Shown here: piece by piece, positions 1-5,395 of the stretch
How the letters are laid out: the number at the start of each line of letters is the position of its first letter
Numbering within the stretch: position 1 is the stretch's first letter
DNA from: Neisseriaceae bacterium
GTDB lineage: Bacteria > Pseudomonadota > Gammaproteobacteria > Burkholderiales > UBA11063
DNA: 7,084 nt
Direction: 5' to 3'
Assembly (NCBI GenBank): GCA_027371515.1
Contig: DAHXMX010000050.1
Span: forward strand, 1-7,084
Notes under the pieces: generated by a model
Told to the model about the DNA's origin: nothing
The model's input: only the letters and a program-made list of their open reading frames with translations
Databases searched by the model: none
Program-made: the position numbers and the translations under genes

Positions 1-459
1 AGCCTGGAGTTTAATTCCTTGCTCTTTTAGGCGCTTTTCATTTAAAGTGTAGCCATCTATTAAATGCCGCTTCAAGACATTTGTAGCCCAGATACGAAAT
101 CGGGTAGCGCGGGTGGAATTAACCCTATAGCCAACCGCTATGATAGCATCAAGATTATAAAAGACTACATCACGGGTAACCTCACGCACACCTTCTTTTT
201 GAACTATCCTAAAATTTCGGATAGTTGCCAACTCTTCCAATTCTTGGGTTTCATAAATCTCTTTTAGGTGATAATTAACAGTACGAACGTCTACCCCAAA
301 CAATTCGGCAATCTTCTTTTGATTAAGCCAAAATGTTTCATGAATAAAGTGAACATCGATATTAATTTTGCCTTCTTTGGTTTGGTAAAATAATATCTGG
401 TTCTGTTCTAGCTCATTGATAGTATCCAACTTGACATCTGTAGTTATAGAATTACTCAT
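1..459 (-). CDS. rhuM: RhuM-family protein, N-terminal 153 residues (runs off the left edge)
   Basis: This partial gene reads leftward from ATG at 459 to base 1 without a stop, giving 153 residues. Family members are usually over 300 residues, so roughly half is present. An N-terminal helix-turn-helix-like segment (about residues 44-62, WLNQKKIAELFGVDVRTVNY) is followed by the RhuM signature, GYRVNS at 110-115 and RFRIWA at 120-125, ending in a helix with VLKRHLIDGYTLN. RhuM proteins are putative DNA-binding proteins of unsettled function. They were first named from a Salmonella pathogenicity island and are often found among Type I RM genes, which fits the hsdS/hsdM genes at the right of this window. 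The ribosome-binding site is poor (GAAAT before the ATG). An ATG at 472 is out of frame. The family call is secure; its biochemical role is not known. Confidence 0.88.
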   Translation of the reverse strand, partial: MSNSITTDVKLDTINELEQNQILFYQTKEGKINIDVHFIHETFWLNQKKIAELFGVDVRTVNYHLKEIYETQELEELATIRNFRIVQKEGVREVTRDVVFYNLDAIIAVGYRVNSTRATRFRIWATNVLKRHLIDGYTLNEKRLKEQGIKLQA

Positions 460-579
460 ATTTCAATTTCATAAAAAATTTTATTTATTTAACCCTGACC
501 TATAACGTCTCAACCATTGCAAAAAATGCAAGAGTTCAAATTTAAAAAAAATTGTTATAGGCATGATTTTACCACGTAG
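460..579. other. Non-coding gap between int and rhuM; candidate attachment-site region
   Basis: These 120 bases follow the integrase stop codon and precede rhuM. They are very AT-rich and carry nested symmetry. CCTATAAC at 499-506 is mirrored by GTTATAGG at 554-561, and between them lies TTGCA-aaaaa-TGCAA at 517-531. In lambdoid phages and many islands the attachment site lies just beyond the 3' end of int, and tyrosine integrases bind short inverted repeats, so this is where an att core and arm sites would be expected. I could not find a convincing direct-repeat partner elsewhere in the window, so the att assignment is an inference. A weak rhuM promoter (TTGAGA, 16 bases, TAAATA, minus strand) is also possible here. 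Confidence 0.35.
499..561. repeat. Inverted repeat CCTATAAC / GTTATAGG flanking a small palindrome
   Basis: The 8-base arms at 499-506 and 554-561 are perfect reverse complements with 47 bases between them. The interval contains a second dyad, TTGCA(A)5TGCAA at 517-531. The long spacing makes a terminator unlikely. Paired protein-binding sites, such as integrase or excisionase sites, are more plausible, but this is inferred from position alone. Confidence 0.4.
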
Positions 580-1746
580 CTAGTATTTACCGACGAACTT
601 ATACCCATTATCATCTTTCTTAGGTATCCACCGTCCATAATGTTTAAATATCATCTCTACATCCACATGTCCCATTTGGGTTGCTACCCACCAAGCATTC
701 TCACCATTAGATAATAAGGTGGAAGCAAAAGTGTGGCGCATCTGATAACAATTACGATATCTTACTTTAGTGGTTGCCAGTAATTTGCGCCATGCATCAG
801 ATACTTTGTTACTATTTGCCCATGCTTGACTGGTATTAGGATTATGGAATACGTAGTCACTATCCTTCGTATATGACAATTGATTTTTTAGTGCGTCAAG
901 GGCTTTAGGTAGTAATATTAAGTCACGCACCCCAGATTTGGTTTTTGTGCCCTTTTCAACGTTACAAACCTTAGCTCGGCTAATATTAGCAATTCCACGT
1001 TTAAAATCAATGTCAGCCCATTTAAGCGCAATTAATTCGCTAGTTCTAAGTCCAGACCAAAACCCAAATTGAAATAAGTTTTTAATTTGACCAGTGGCAG
1101 CACCGATTATTTCCTGTTTTTCATCGTCATTAAAGGGTTCAGCATCAAACTCAGACTTTACAGATGCAATTTGAATAAATTTATTAATATCTAGTTTTGC
1201 GATAGGATTTTCTTTAATTAACCCATCAACAACAGCATCCTTAAAAATAGTGTGCAATGGAGTTAAACAATTGCGTATAGTTTTAGGAGTTGCATTTAGT
1301 GATGATATCCATTCTTTTATAATTGGAACAGTTATAGCACTAATCGTATACTTAGCAAAAAATGGTAATAATTGCCCAGTAATAATTTTACGATATCCAA
1401 ATAGCGTAGACGGTGACATGTATCCGTTTTTTACCATCATTTCATAATTTTGTAATTGTTTATTAAGTAACTCTTCACACAATACATTGTTATCTTGTTT
1501 AACTAAGCCAATCCTTGTCGCTAATTTTGATTCTGGAAAGTAATCTCCATAGTTGAATTCATTTCGAGCGATTTTATTCAAAATCTCGGCACGTAAATTA
1601 GCACAATACTTAATATTAGCCTTACTTGGCTCAAGTTTCATAGTCTCTCTACAGCGCATACCCTTATACATAAAAACAATGCGAATTGTTTTATTATTCT
1701 TACCTATTAGCTCAACGCCTTGTGGTGTCAAGATAGCTCGATCCAT
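580..1746 (-). CDS. int: Tyrosine-family phage integrase
   Basis: This is a site-specific recombinase of 388 residues that would integrate and excise the element. The N-terminus (about 1-70, with IRIVFMYKGMRCRETMKL) looks like the arm-binding DUF3596 domain. A SAM-like core-binding domain spans about 85-185 and the catalytic domain about 200-375. Catalytic positions visible are R234 (SGLRTSE), a lysine at 268 or 270 (TKTKSG), R337 (YQMRHTFAS), H360 (QMGH) and the nucleophile Y370 (KHYGRW). The first position of the usual HxxR box is Tyr334, a substitution I recall in relatives, so the enzyme appears intact. The ATG at 1746 has a good ribosome-binding site (TTGAGGAATATCAAAA before it) and overlaps the excisionase-like gene by 19 bases. 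It is the last gene of the leftward operon, next to the likely att site. Confidence 0.95.
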   Translation of the reverse strand: MDRAILTPQGVELIGKNNKTIRIVFMYKGMRCRETMKLEPSKANIKYCANLRAEILNKIARNEFNYGDYFPESKLATRIGLVKQDNNVLCEELLNKQLQNYEMMVKNGYMSPSTLFGYRKIITGQLLPFFAKYTISAITVPIIKEWISSLNATPKTIRNCLTPLHTIFKDAVVDGLIKENPIAKLDINKFIQIASVKSEFDAEPFNDDEKQEIIGAATGQIKNLFQFGFWSGLRTSELIALKWADIDFKRGIANISRAKVCNVEKGTKTKSGVRDLILLPKALDALKNQLSYTKDSDYVFHNPNTSQAWANSNKVSDAWRKLLATTKVRYRNCYQMRHTFASTLLSNGENAWWVATQMGHVDVEMIFKHYGRWIPKKDDNGYKFVGKY

Positions 1747-1922
1747 TTTTGATATTCCTCAATATTTACATATAACATGCCATCTTTGGCAGTCTTAACA
1801 ATTTGTTCGCCCCATTTGCCTTCATGGCGTTTTTTGCGAACAGCCATTTCGGTTATGCCCGTCAACTGACTAAATTGTTTGAGTTTTACCCATTTAATCG
1901 CTGGTATTGATTTGATTTCCAT
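1728..1922 (-). CDS. Excisionase-like small DNA-binding protein
   Basis: This 64-residue protein starts at ATG 1922, chosen over an upstream start at 2018 because AAGGTG lies 6 bases before it and the longer form would run through the preceding gene. The core WVKLKQFSQLTGITEMAVRK is a helix-turn-helix of the MerR/excisionase type. It is followed by a KDGMLYVNIEEYQKWI segment like the wing and C-terminal strand of phage excisionases. Such proteins bend att DNA and tip the integrase toward excision. The gene overlaps int by 19 bases, which implies translational coupling and fits the xis-int order of lambdoid phages. It could instead be a regulator; the family call rests on motif shape and position. 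Confidence 0.72.
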   Translation of the reverse strand: MEIKSIPAIKWVKLKQFSQLTGITEMAVRKKRHEGKWGEQIVKTAKDGMLYVNIEEYQKWIELS

Positions 1923-1932
1923 TGTTACACCT

Positions 1933-2121
1933 TTATAAAATAACGCCTTTTTGTAATTGCTTTTGTTTCCAAGCCTCAACTTCAGTTTTGCTCCATAGGA
2001 AATGACCATACTTGTCAATACTCGGAGATAGAAACTTACCTAAAGACATCCAGCGGTAAATAGTGTTTCTGGTTTTAATATTGAGGATTTTCATAACTTC
2101 AAAAGTTCCAATATAGTCCAT
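1933..2121 (-). CDS. AlpA/MerR-like helix-turn-helix protein
   Basis: This 62-residue protein starts at ATG 2121. An earlier in-frame start at 2157 would overlap the previous gene, and the 2121 start has a GTGGGGT ribosome-binding site about 8 bases upstream. The sequence YIGTFEVMKILNIKTRNTIYRW is a compact winged helix-turn-helix as in AlpA-type prophage regulators, with a following KYGHFLWSKTEVEAW stretch. AlpA proteins activate excision or int transcription, and some act directly as excisionases. The gene lies 5 bases after its upstream neighbour and 10 bases before the excisionase-like gene, so it is part of the same transcript. Which of the two small proteins is the true directionality factor cannot be decided from sequence. 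Confidence 0.7.
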   Translation of the reverse strand: MDYIGTFEVMKILNIKTRNTIYRWMSLGKFLSPSIDKYGHFLWSKTEVEAWKQKQLQKGVIL

Positions 2122-2126
2122 AACAT

Positions 2127-2330
2127 TTACCCCACAATGTAATATTCGATGTACCAAGTACCAGTTTTATTATTACGTTTACGCTCACCGACAATATTCA
2201 TGCCACGTTTGCGTAACTCATAAATATGCGCCCCCAGTCTAGTAATGCGAAACTTCTGTATTGCTTCCCACGTACTAATCTTTTTATGAGTAAGTAAAAA
2301 CTCCTTTATTTGTTCACGTTGTGCTAACAT
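2127..2330 (-). CDS. Small helix-turn-helix protein (HTH_39-like)
   Basis: A 67-residue protein starting at ATG 2330, which has GGAAAGG about 9 bases upstream. A longer reading would need a TTG at 2360. The pattern QIKEFLLTHKKISTWEAIQKFRITRLGAHIYELRKRGMNI, followed by a basic turn (GERKRNNKTGTWYIEY), matches small phage winged-helix proteins in which a recognition helix containing RLxAxIxELRxxG precedes a beta hairpin. It is probably a DNA-binding regulator or accessory protein; no specific role is known. A 67-base gap separates it from the gene upstream, the largest gap in the operon, and I see no convincing promoter there. Confidence 0.68.
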   Translation of the reverse strand: MLAQREQIKEFLLTHKKISTWEAIQKFRITRLGAHIYELRKRGMNIVGERKRNNKTGTWYIEYYIVG

Positions 2331-2397
2331 AATAACCAGCCTTTCCTGTAGAAAATCCAATACAGCAGAGACTGTAATTGGATGTTACCGTACACTC

Positions 2398-2691
2398 TCA
2401 TAATAAAGCCATGTAAATAGCATTGCGGGTAACCATAAAACTAGCCTTAGTACTGGCAACTACGTTTTTTATGGCTAAACTTACCACCCGATCCACTTGT
2501 TTATTGCTTAAACTAACCCTTGATACCACCAGAAAGTGCAATTGTTCCCGTCCAAACATAGTGAAAGTGTCTCCATTACTGCTTATTTGTTGAGTATTCA
2601 TTAGGTGATAGCTCATATGATTAGTCAGATAATCAACGCTACTCGCCATATCATTGTATTTTTTAAAGAATTGTTTAATTTGCTTTAGCAT
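2398..2691 (-). CDS. Uncharacterised 97-residue protein
   Basis: I do not recognise this protein. It starts at ATG 2691, inside the 3' end of recT (17-base overlap), with AAAGGA about 7 bases upstream, a good ribosome-binding site that supports real translation. It has a basic N-terminus (MLKQIKQFFKKYNDM), a Ser/Thr/Asn-rich middle (about 17-46) and a hydrophobic C-terminal half (about 47-97) with alternating Val/Ile/Ala. There are no cysteines, no clear signal peptide and no recognisable catalytic motif. Its place directly after recT suggests a phage recombination or anti-host accessory role by association only. The tight overlap and ribosome-binding site argue that it is a gene rather than a chance frame. 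Confidence 0.62.
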   Translation of the reverse strand: MLKQIKQFFKKYNDMASSVDYLTNHMSYHLMNTQQISSNGDTFTMFGREQLHFLVVSRVSLSNKQVDRVVSLAIKNVVASTKASFMVTRNAIYMALL

Positions 2692-3568
2692 GGCTCATTC
2701 CTTTATAAAACTTGTCAGCTTTTTCTGCTATTTCAGGCGATACAACCACATCATTATTTACTTCATCAGTTTGTTGTTCCTCTTCGACGCTAGAGTCCTC
2801 GATCTCAACAGCATCGCTAATGTCAATGACTTGCTTATTGATGGTATCAACTGCAGTATTAACTGGTCTTGGCTTATTATCAAACTCAAACATTTCATCA
2901 TCACGGTGAATTACCTGTTCCAAATCGGTACTCATCGGTAATCGCTTGGATATTCGGCGAATAACTGTCTTTTTAGCCATCTCAGCCCAGTGCTCCTTCC
3001 ATGCTTGACCATCTTTGGATTTACTGATGCTACGGATTTTCTCAATATCGGTAACACTCATAACTTCACGGTAAATGGCGTTATCTTTGGTTTTAACTAT
3101 CGCATAAGCACATATTGGTTTGCCACGTTCCCCAACAGTTGGCTTATGAGTAATATGCTCATAATCACCTAAGCAATAATCAAACTCGTCTTTATCATAA
3201 ACCACATGTGCCGAAATGCTGGCAAGTTCACCGCTATTACGTACTTTTTTAAGTACACCACCCACCATTGGCATATACTGCACTAACTTTTTATATGAAC
3301 CATCTTTTTGCTTGGTGTTATAAATTACTAGTGCAGCTTCTCGTCCATCTGGTAATAATCCATCCTGTGCAGTTTTAAAACAGCTCATGAATAAACTAGC
3401 CCGATCAGCAGCTAATAGTTCTGGAGTTTGAATTGCAGCAGTTTTTACAATACGAGCAAATCGCTCAAAGCTACAATTACTGGGTAGTACTGCCTGAAAT
3501 TCAGCTTTACGCTCAGCAAACTGGATATCAAGTAGTTGCAGTGGATTTTGCGTTTGTTGTTGTGTCAT
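2675..3568 (-). CDS. recT: RecT single-strand annealing protein
   Basis: A 297-residue member of the RecT family, which coats the 3' single strand left by a partner exonuclease and anneals it to complementary DNA for phage recombination. Family-typical blocks run in order: LQLLDIQFAERKAEFQAVLP near the N-terminus, then CFKTAQDGLLPDGREAALVIY, the core LVQYMPMVGGVLKKVRNSG, and AKKTVIRRISKRLPM before the C-terminal tail. The tail after about residue 235 is acidic (EDSSVEEEQQTDE) and looks disordered, as in annealases that bind host SSB or the nuclease partner. It starts at ATG 3568 with AGAGGAG upstream and shares an ATGA overlap with the RecE-like gene, so the two are translationally coupled. 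The length is slightly above E. coli RecT (269 residues). Confidence 0.95.
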   Translation of the reverse strand: MTQQQTQNPLQLLDIQFAERKAEFQAVLPSNCSFERFARIVKTAAIQTPELLAADRASLFMSCFKTAQDGLLPDGREAALVIYNTKQKDGSYKKLVQYMPMVGGVLKKVRNSGELASISAHVVYDKDEFDYCLGDYEHITHKPTVGERGKPICAYAIVKTKDNAIYREVMSVTDIEKIRSISKSKDGQAWKEHWAEMAKKTVIRRISKRLPMSTDLEQVIHRDDEMFEFDNKPRPVNTAVDTINKQVIDISDAVEIEDSSVEEEQQTDEVNNDVVVSPEIAEKADKFYKGMSHAKAN

Positions 3569-4395
3569 AATGCTTGCTCCTCTAAGTTAAATTTATTCAT
3601 TGCCCAATTGGGTAAACCGATGGTTTGCACCTTGTCCTCATAGCCATGCCATTTGCCTGAACTCATGCAGTAGTTATACAAATTCAATAATCTACGATTT
3701 TCTTTTAAGCCAATATCAAGCATTACCTCGTCCCCAGCTAGAAAACTGCATTCAAATGGTGCTACCTTTTCAACAGGTATAAATATGAATGCTGGATAAT
3801 CTGGAGTTTGGTAGATCGTTTTAACCGCATTGCAGTAAAATGCCAGTTGATTGTAGTAGCCAAAAGTGTAAATTGACTTAGCAAAGTCATTCGGCTCGGC
3901 ATTAACAGTAGTTTTTAAATCAATAATTAACCCACTGGGGAACCGATCGCAAGGCTCAATCAAGTAGTCAAGTTTTGCTTTACAACTGATCCCAGTATCT
4001 GCATCAATCCAGTATAATTCATGTTCAGGTAGCCCGTTATTAAGCAATATGCGGGAGGTTTTCTTATTTAGTACTGCATCACGAATGCGTTTAACTGCCA
4101 CCATATCATCAGCAGAAATAATGGACTTACCCGTACTATTAGCCACAAATTCAGCAAATGCCAATTTGCCATCTTTGGTGCGTTTATCAATATTTGGCTC
4201 AACTACATAATTACTCATAAATAATTGATGCTCAAATAAACATGTGTGTACAGCTTTACCAAAACGCATGGCATCTGTTTCAGCATCAGGAACTCGATCA
4301 TAAGCTACATGCTTAGCCCAAAAGTGGCGAGGGCTACGTTTTAAATCTTTTAGTTTACTTTGAGAGATTGCTGGATTATCAAAATAATTGTTCAT
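3565..4395 (-). CDS. RecE-like PD-(D/E)XK exonuclease
   Basis: A 276-residue protein matching the C-terminal nuclease domain of RecE (exodeoxyribonuclease VIII), which chews the 5' strand of double-stranded ends to make 3' tails for RecT. Visible active-site features are H50 (FGKAVHT), D143 (KAKLDYL), D159 and K161 (LIIDLKTT, the D-x-K of the fold), and Q183/Y187 (QLAFY). The large non-nuclease N-terminal part of E. coli RecE is absent, which is normal for phage versions. The start at ATG 4395 was preferred over 4431 because TTGGAGGTATT sits directly before it and because it overlaps the upstream gene stop as ATGA. It is paired with recT downstream by another ATGA overlap. Confidence 0.9.
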   Translation of the reverse strand: MNNYFDNPAISQSKLKDLKRSPRHFWAKHVAYDRVPDAETDAMRFGKAVHTCLFEHQLFMSNYVVEPNIDKRTKDGKLAFAEFVANSTGKSIISADDMVAVKRIRDAVLNKKTSRILLNNGLPEHELYWIDADTGISCKAKLDYLIEPCDRFPSGLIIDLKTTVNAEPNDFAKSIYTFGYYNQLAFYCNAVKTIYQTPDYPAFIFIPVEKVAPFECSFLAGDEVMLDIGLKENRRLLNLYNYCMSSGKWHGYEDKVQTIGLPNWAMNKFNLEEQAL

Positions 4396-4595
4396 AATAC
4401 CTCCAATACCATTACTGCACATTTTGGGCATAATTTCTGTTGGTTATTTTTAGGTTTAAGTAGCTGACCACATTTAGAGCAAGTTGCACAATCACAATCA
4501 GAAATTGATTTACCACATGGACATACACTACTAATTGCAATAATTGTGCTGAGGTAATGATGACAAGAACATTTTTCTCTCAAAACTTCACTCAT
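4392..4595 (-). CDS. Small Cys-rich probable zinc-binding protein
   Basis: First gene of the leftward operon, 67 residues, with ten cysteines (9, 11, 25, 27, 34, 36, 39, 42, 56, 59) and an HH pair at 12-13. The C-terminal half has a classic zinc ribbon, C39-x2-C42 and C56-x2-C59. The N-terminal half has CxC pairs (9/11, 25/27, 34/36) that could bind a second metal. I do not recognise a named family. Small zinc-ribbon proteins are common in phage early operons and some bind DNA, RNA polymerase or host nucleases. It overlaps the RecE-like gene by 4 bases (ATGA) and has a weak GGAT ribosome-binding site. The coding call is firm because of coupling and composition; the function is unknown. Confidence 0.72.
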   Translation of the reverse strand: MSEVLREKCSCHHYLSTIIAISSVCPCGKSISDCDCATCSKCGQLLKPKNNQQKLCPKCAVMVLEVL

Positions 4596-4655
4596 TTTTT
4601 ATCCAAATTTAAAGTTACGGTGTTTCTATATATGATAAAATTACTACTAAATGTG

Positions 4656-4680
4656 AGCCAAACCAAGCTTAGGTCAGGCT
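4656..4680. promoter_or_regulatory. Imperfect hairpin in the leader of the leftward operon
   Basis: AGCC at 4656-4659 pairs with GGCT at 4677-4680 and ACC at 4662-4664 with GGT at 4672-4674, leaving 2x2 internal mismatches and a 7-base loop. It would form in the roughly 97-base untranslated leader of the zinc-protein transcript. It could be an attenuator, an antitermination element or a second protein site. No U-run follows on the minus strand, so it is not a standard terminator in that direction; on the plus strand only TTATT follows. Confidence 0.3.
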
Positions 4681-4700
4681 TTATTAGTTCATAGCAGTAT

Positions 4701-4717
4701 TATCTCATAATGAGATA
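4701..4717. promoter_or_regulatory. Perfect 17-bp palindrome, candidate repressor operator
   Basis: TATCTCAT-A-ATGAGATA is a perfect dyad with a single central base. It lies in the spacer of the leftward promoter and directly abuts the rightward TATAAT, so one dimeric regulator could control both directions. No cI, Cro or MerR-sized repressor gene is visible in the window. The three small HTH proteins of the operon or an outside regulator are possible binders; this is inference. Confidence 0.6.
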
Positions 4718-4723
4718 TATAAT
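4718..4723 (+). promoter_or_regulatory. Rightward -10 element for the acetyltransferase gene
   Basis: A perfect TATAAT at 4718-4723 would start a transcript near 4730, about 24 bases before the ATG at 4754. No good -35 is seen at 16-18 bases upstream (CAGTAT at 17 bases), so the promoter is weak or needs an activator. The last base overlaps the -35 of the opposing promoter, so the two should compete for polymerase. Confidence 0.4.
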
Positions 4724-4753
4724 GTCAAGTTATTTTATCTGTTTGAGAGATTT

Positions 4754-5392
4754 ATGGTTGATTGTAATCAGAAATACCCTGTTGCCAATGTAGATAGGCT
4801 AGGATTTCTAAAGAATTTTATAACTAATCCCAATATACAGGTTGGCAACTTTACTTATTATGATGACCCAGATGGTATTGATGAGTTTGAGACTAAAAAC
4901 GTACTGTACCATTTTGATTTTGTCGGTGATAAACTAATTATTGGCAAATTTTGCCAAATTGCAACGGGCGTTAAATTTATAATGAATGGTGCAAATCATG
5001 GCTTACAAGGATTTACCACCTATCCATTTAAAATTTTTGGTGAGCCATTTGATAATTTGCCGCTACTTAGCGACAAAAAAGGCGATACAGTTATAGGTAA
5101 TGATGTTTGGATTGGTTACGATGTGACGATTATGCCTGGAGTAATTGTTGGCGATGGTGCTATTATTGCATCAAAATCAGTAGTTACTAAAAACGTTGAG
5201 CCATACGCTACTGTTGGTGGTAATCCCGCACAACAAATTAGGCACAGATTTTCAAAAGAAATTATAGAGTTACTGCTTGAACTTAAATGGTGGGATTGGG
5301 ATATAGAAACTATCGCCAAATATGGAACAATTATATTGGGCAATAGTTTACAAAAATTAAGGCAGCTAAAATATATTCATACAACTATTTAA
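4754..5392 (+). CDS. Vat/CatB-type xenobiotic acetyltransferase (hexapeptide repeat)
   Basis: A 212-residue member of the xenobiotic acyltransferase group, left-handed beta-helix trimers that move acetyl from acetyl-CoA to a hydroxyl of streptogramin A (Vat) or chloramphenicol (CatB). Diagnostic features are VGNFTYYDD near residue 30, YHF and KLIIGKFCQIATGV at 52-73, MNGANH with the catalytic His82, TYPF at 89-92, GDTVIGNDVWIGYDVTIMPGV at 110-130, GGNPA at 155-159 and the C-terminal WWDW at 179-182. The length is normal for the group and no key residue is missing. The ribosome-binding site GAGAGA precedes ATG 4754. It is the only plus-strand gene and ends 3 bases from the hsdS stop, so it looks like cargo. 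Its actual substrate cannot be told from sequence; many chromosomal relatives have unknown acceptors. Confidence 0.9.
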   Translation: MVDCNQKYPVANVDRLGFLKNFITNPNIQVGNFTYYDDPDGIDEFETKNVLYHFDFVGDKLIIGKFCQIATGVKFIMNGANHGLQGFTTYPFKIFGEPFDNLPLLSDKKGDTVIGNDVWIGYDVTIMPGVIVGDGAIIASKSVVTKNVEPYATVGGNPAQQIRHRFSKEIIELLLELKWWDWDIETIAKYGTIILGNSLQKLRQLKYIHTTI

Positions 5393-5395
5393 TTA

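Larger units (their letters stand above)
4699..4728 (-). promoter_or_regulatory. Leftward promoter for the zinc protein-recE-recT-int operon
   Basis: On the minus strand a consensus -35 TTGACA (4728-4723) is followed after 18 bases by GATAAT (4704-4699), a five-of-six match to the sigma-70 -10. Transcription would start near 4692, giving a leader of about 97 bases before the first start codon at 4595. The 17-bp palindrome fills most of the spacer, so a bound dimer would block polymerase. This is the counterpart of a lambda-type leftward early promoter. Confidence 0.6.
4596..4753. promoter_or_regulatory. Divergent control region between the recombination operon and the acetyltransferase gene
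   Basis: This is the only gap between oppositely facing start codons in the window. It contains a strong leftward promoter, a rightward -10 element, a perfect palindrome within both, and an imperfect hairpin in the leftward leader. The separate entries give details. The arrangement resembles a phage operator-promoter region, but the gene facing the early operon is an acetyltransferase rather than a repressor. Confidence 0.65.

Noticed and set aside
64..267. Plus-strand open frame of 67 codons opposite rhuM
   Set aside because: It is the antisense of a frame that matches the RhuM family over its whole visible length; it has no ribosome-binding site and no recognisable sequence.
517..531. TTGCA-aaaaa-TGCAA as a Rho-independent terminator for int
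   Set aside because: The stem is only 5 pairs and AT-rich, and no U-run follows on the minus strand. A DNA-binding dyad is more plausible.
2654..3172. Several plus-strand open frames (2654-2941, 2712-2909, 2990-3172)
   Set aside because: All lie opposite recT, which has strong family matches, good start context and coupled neighbours. They are low-complexity antisense shadows.
1780..4178. The 10-base word CCATCTTTGG recurs at 1780, 3009 and 4169
   Set aside because: Each copy falls in a coding region and encodes Lys-Asp-Gly in an unrelated protein on the minus strand. Codon use explains it, and spacing is irregular.
5393..5395. Shared bidirectional terminator between the acetyltransferase gene and hsdS
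   Set aside because: Only 3 bases separate the stop codons and I see no GC-rich hairpin across the junction.
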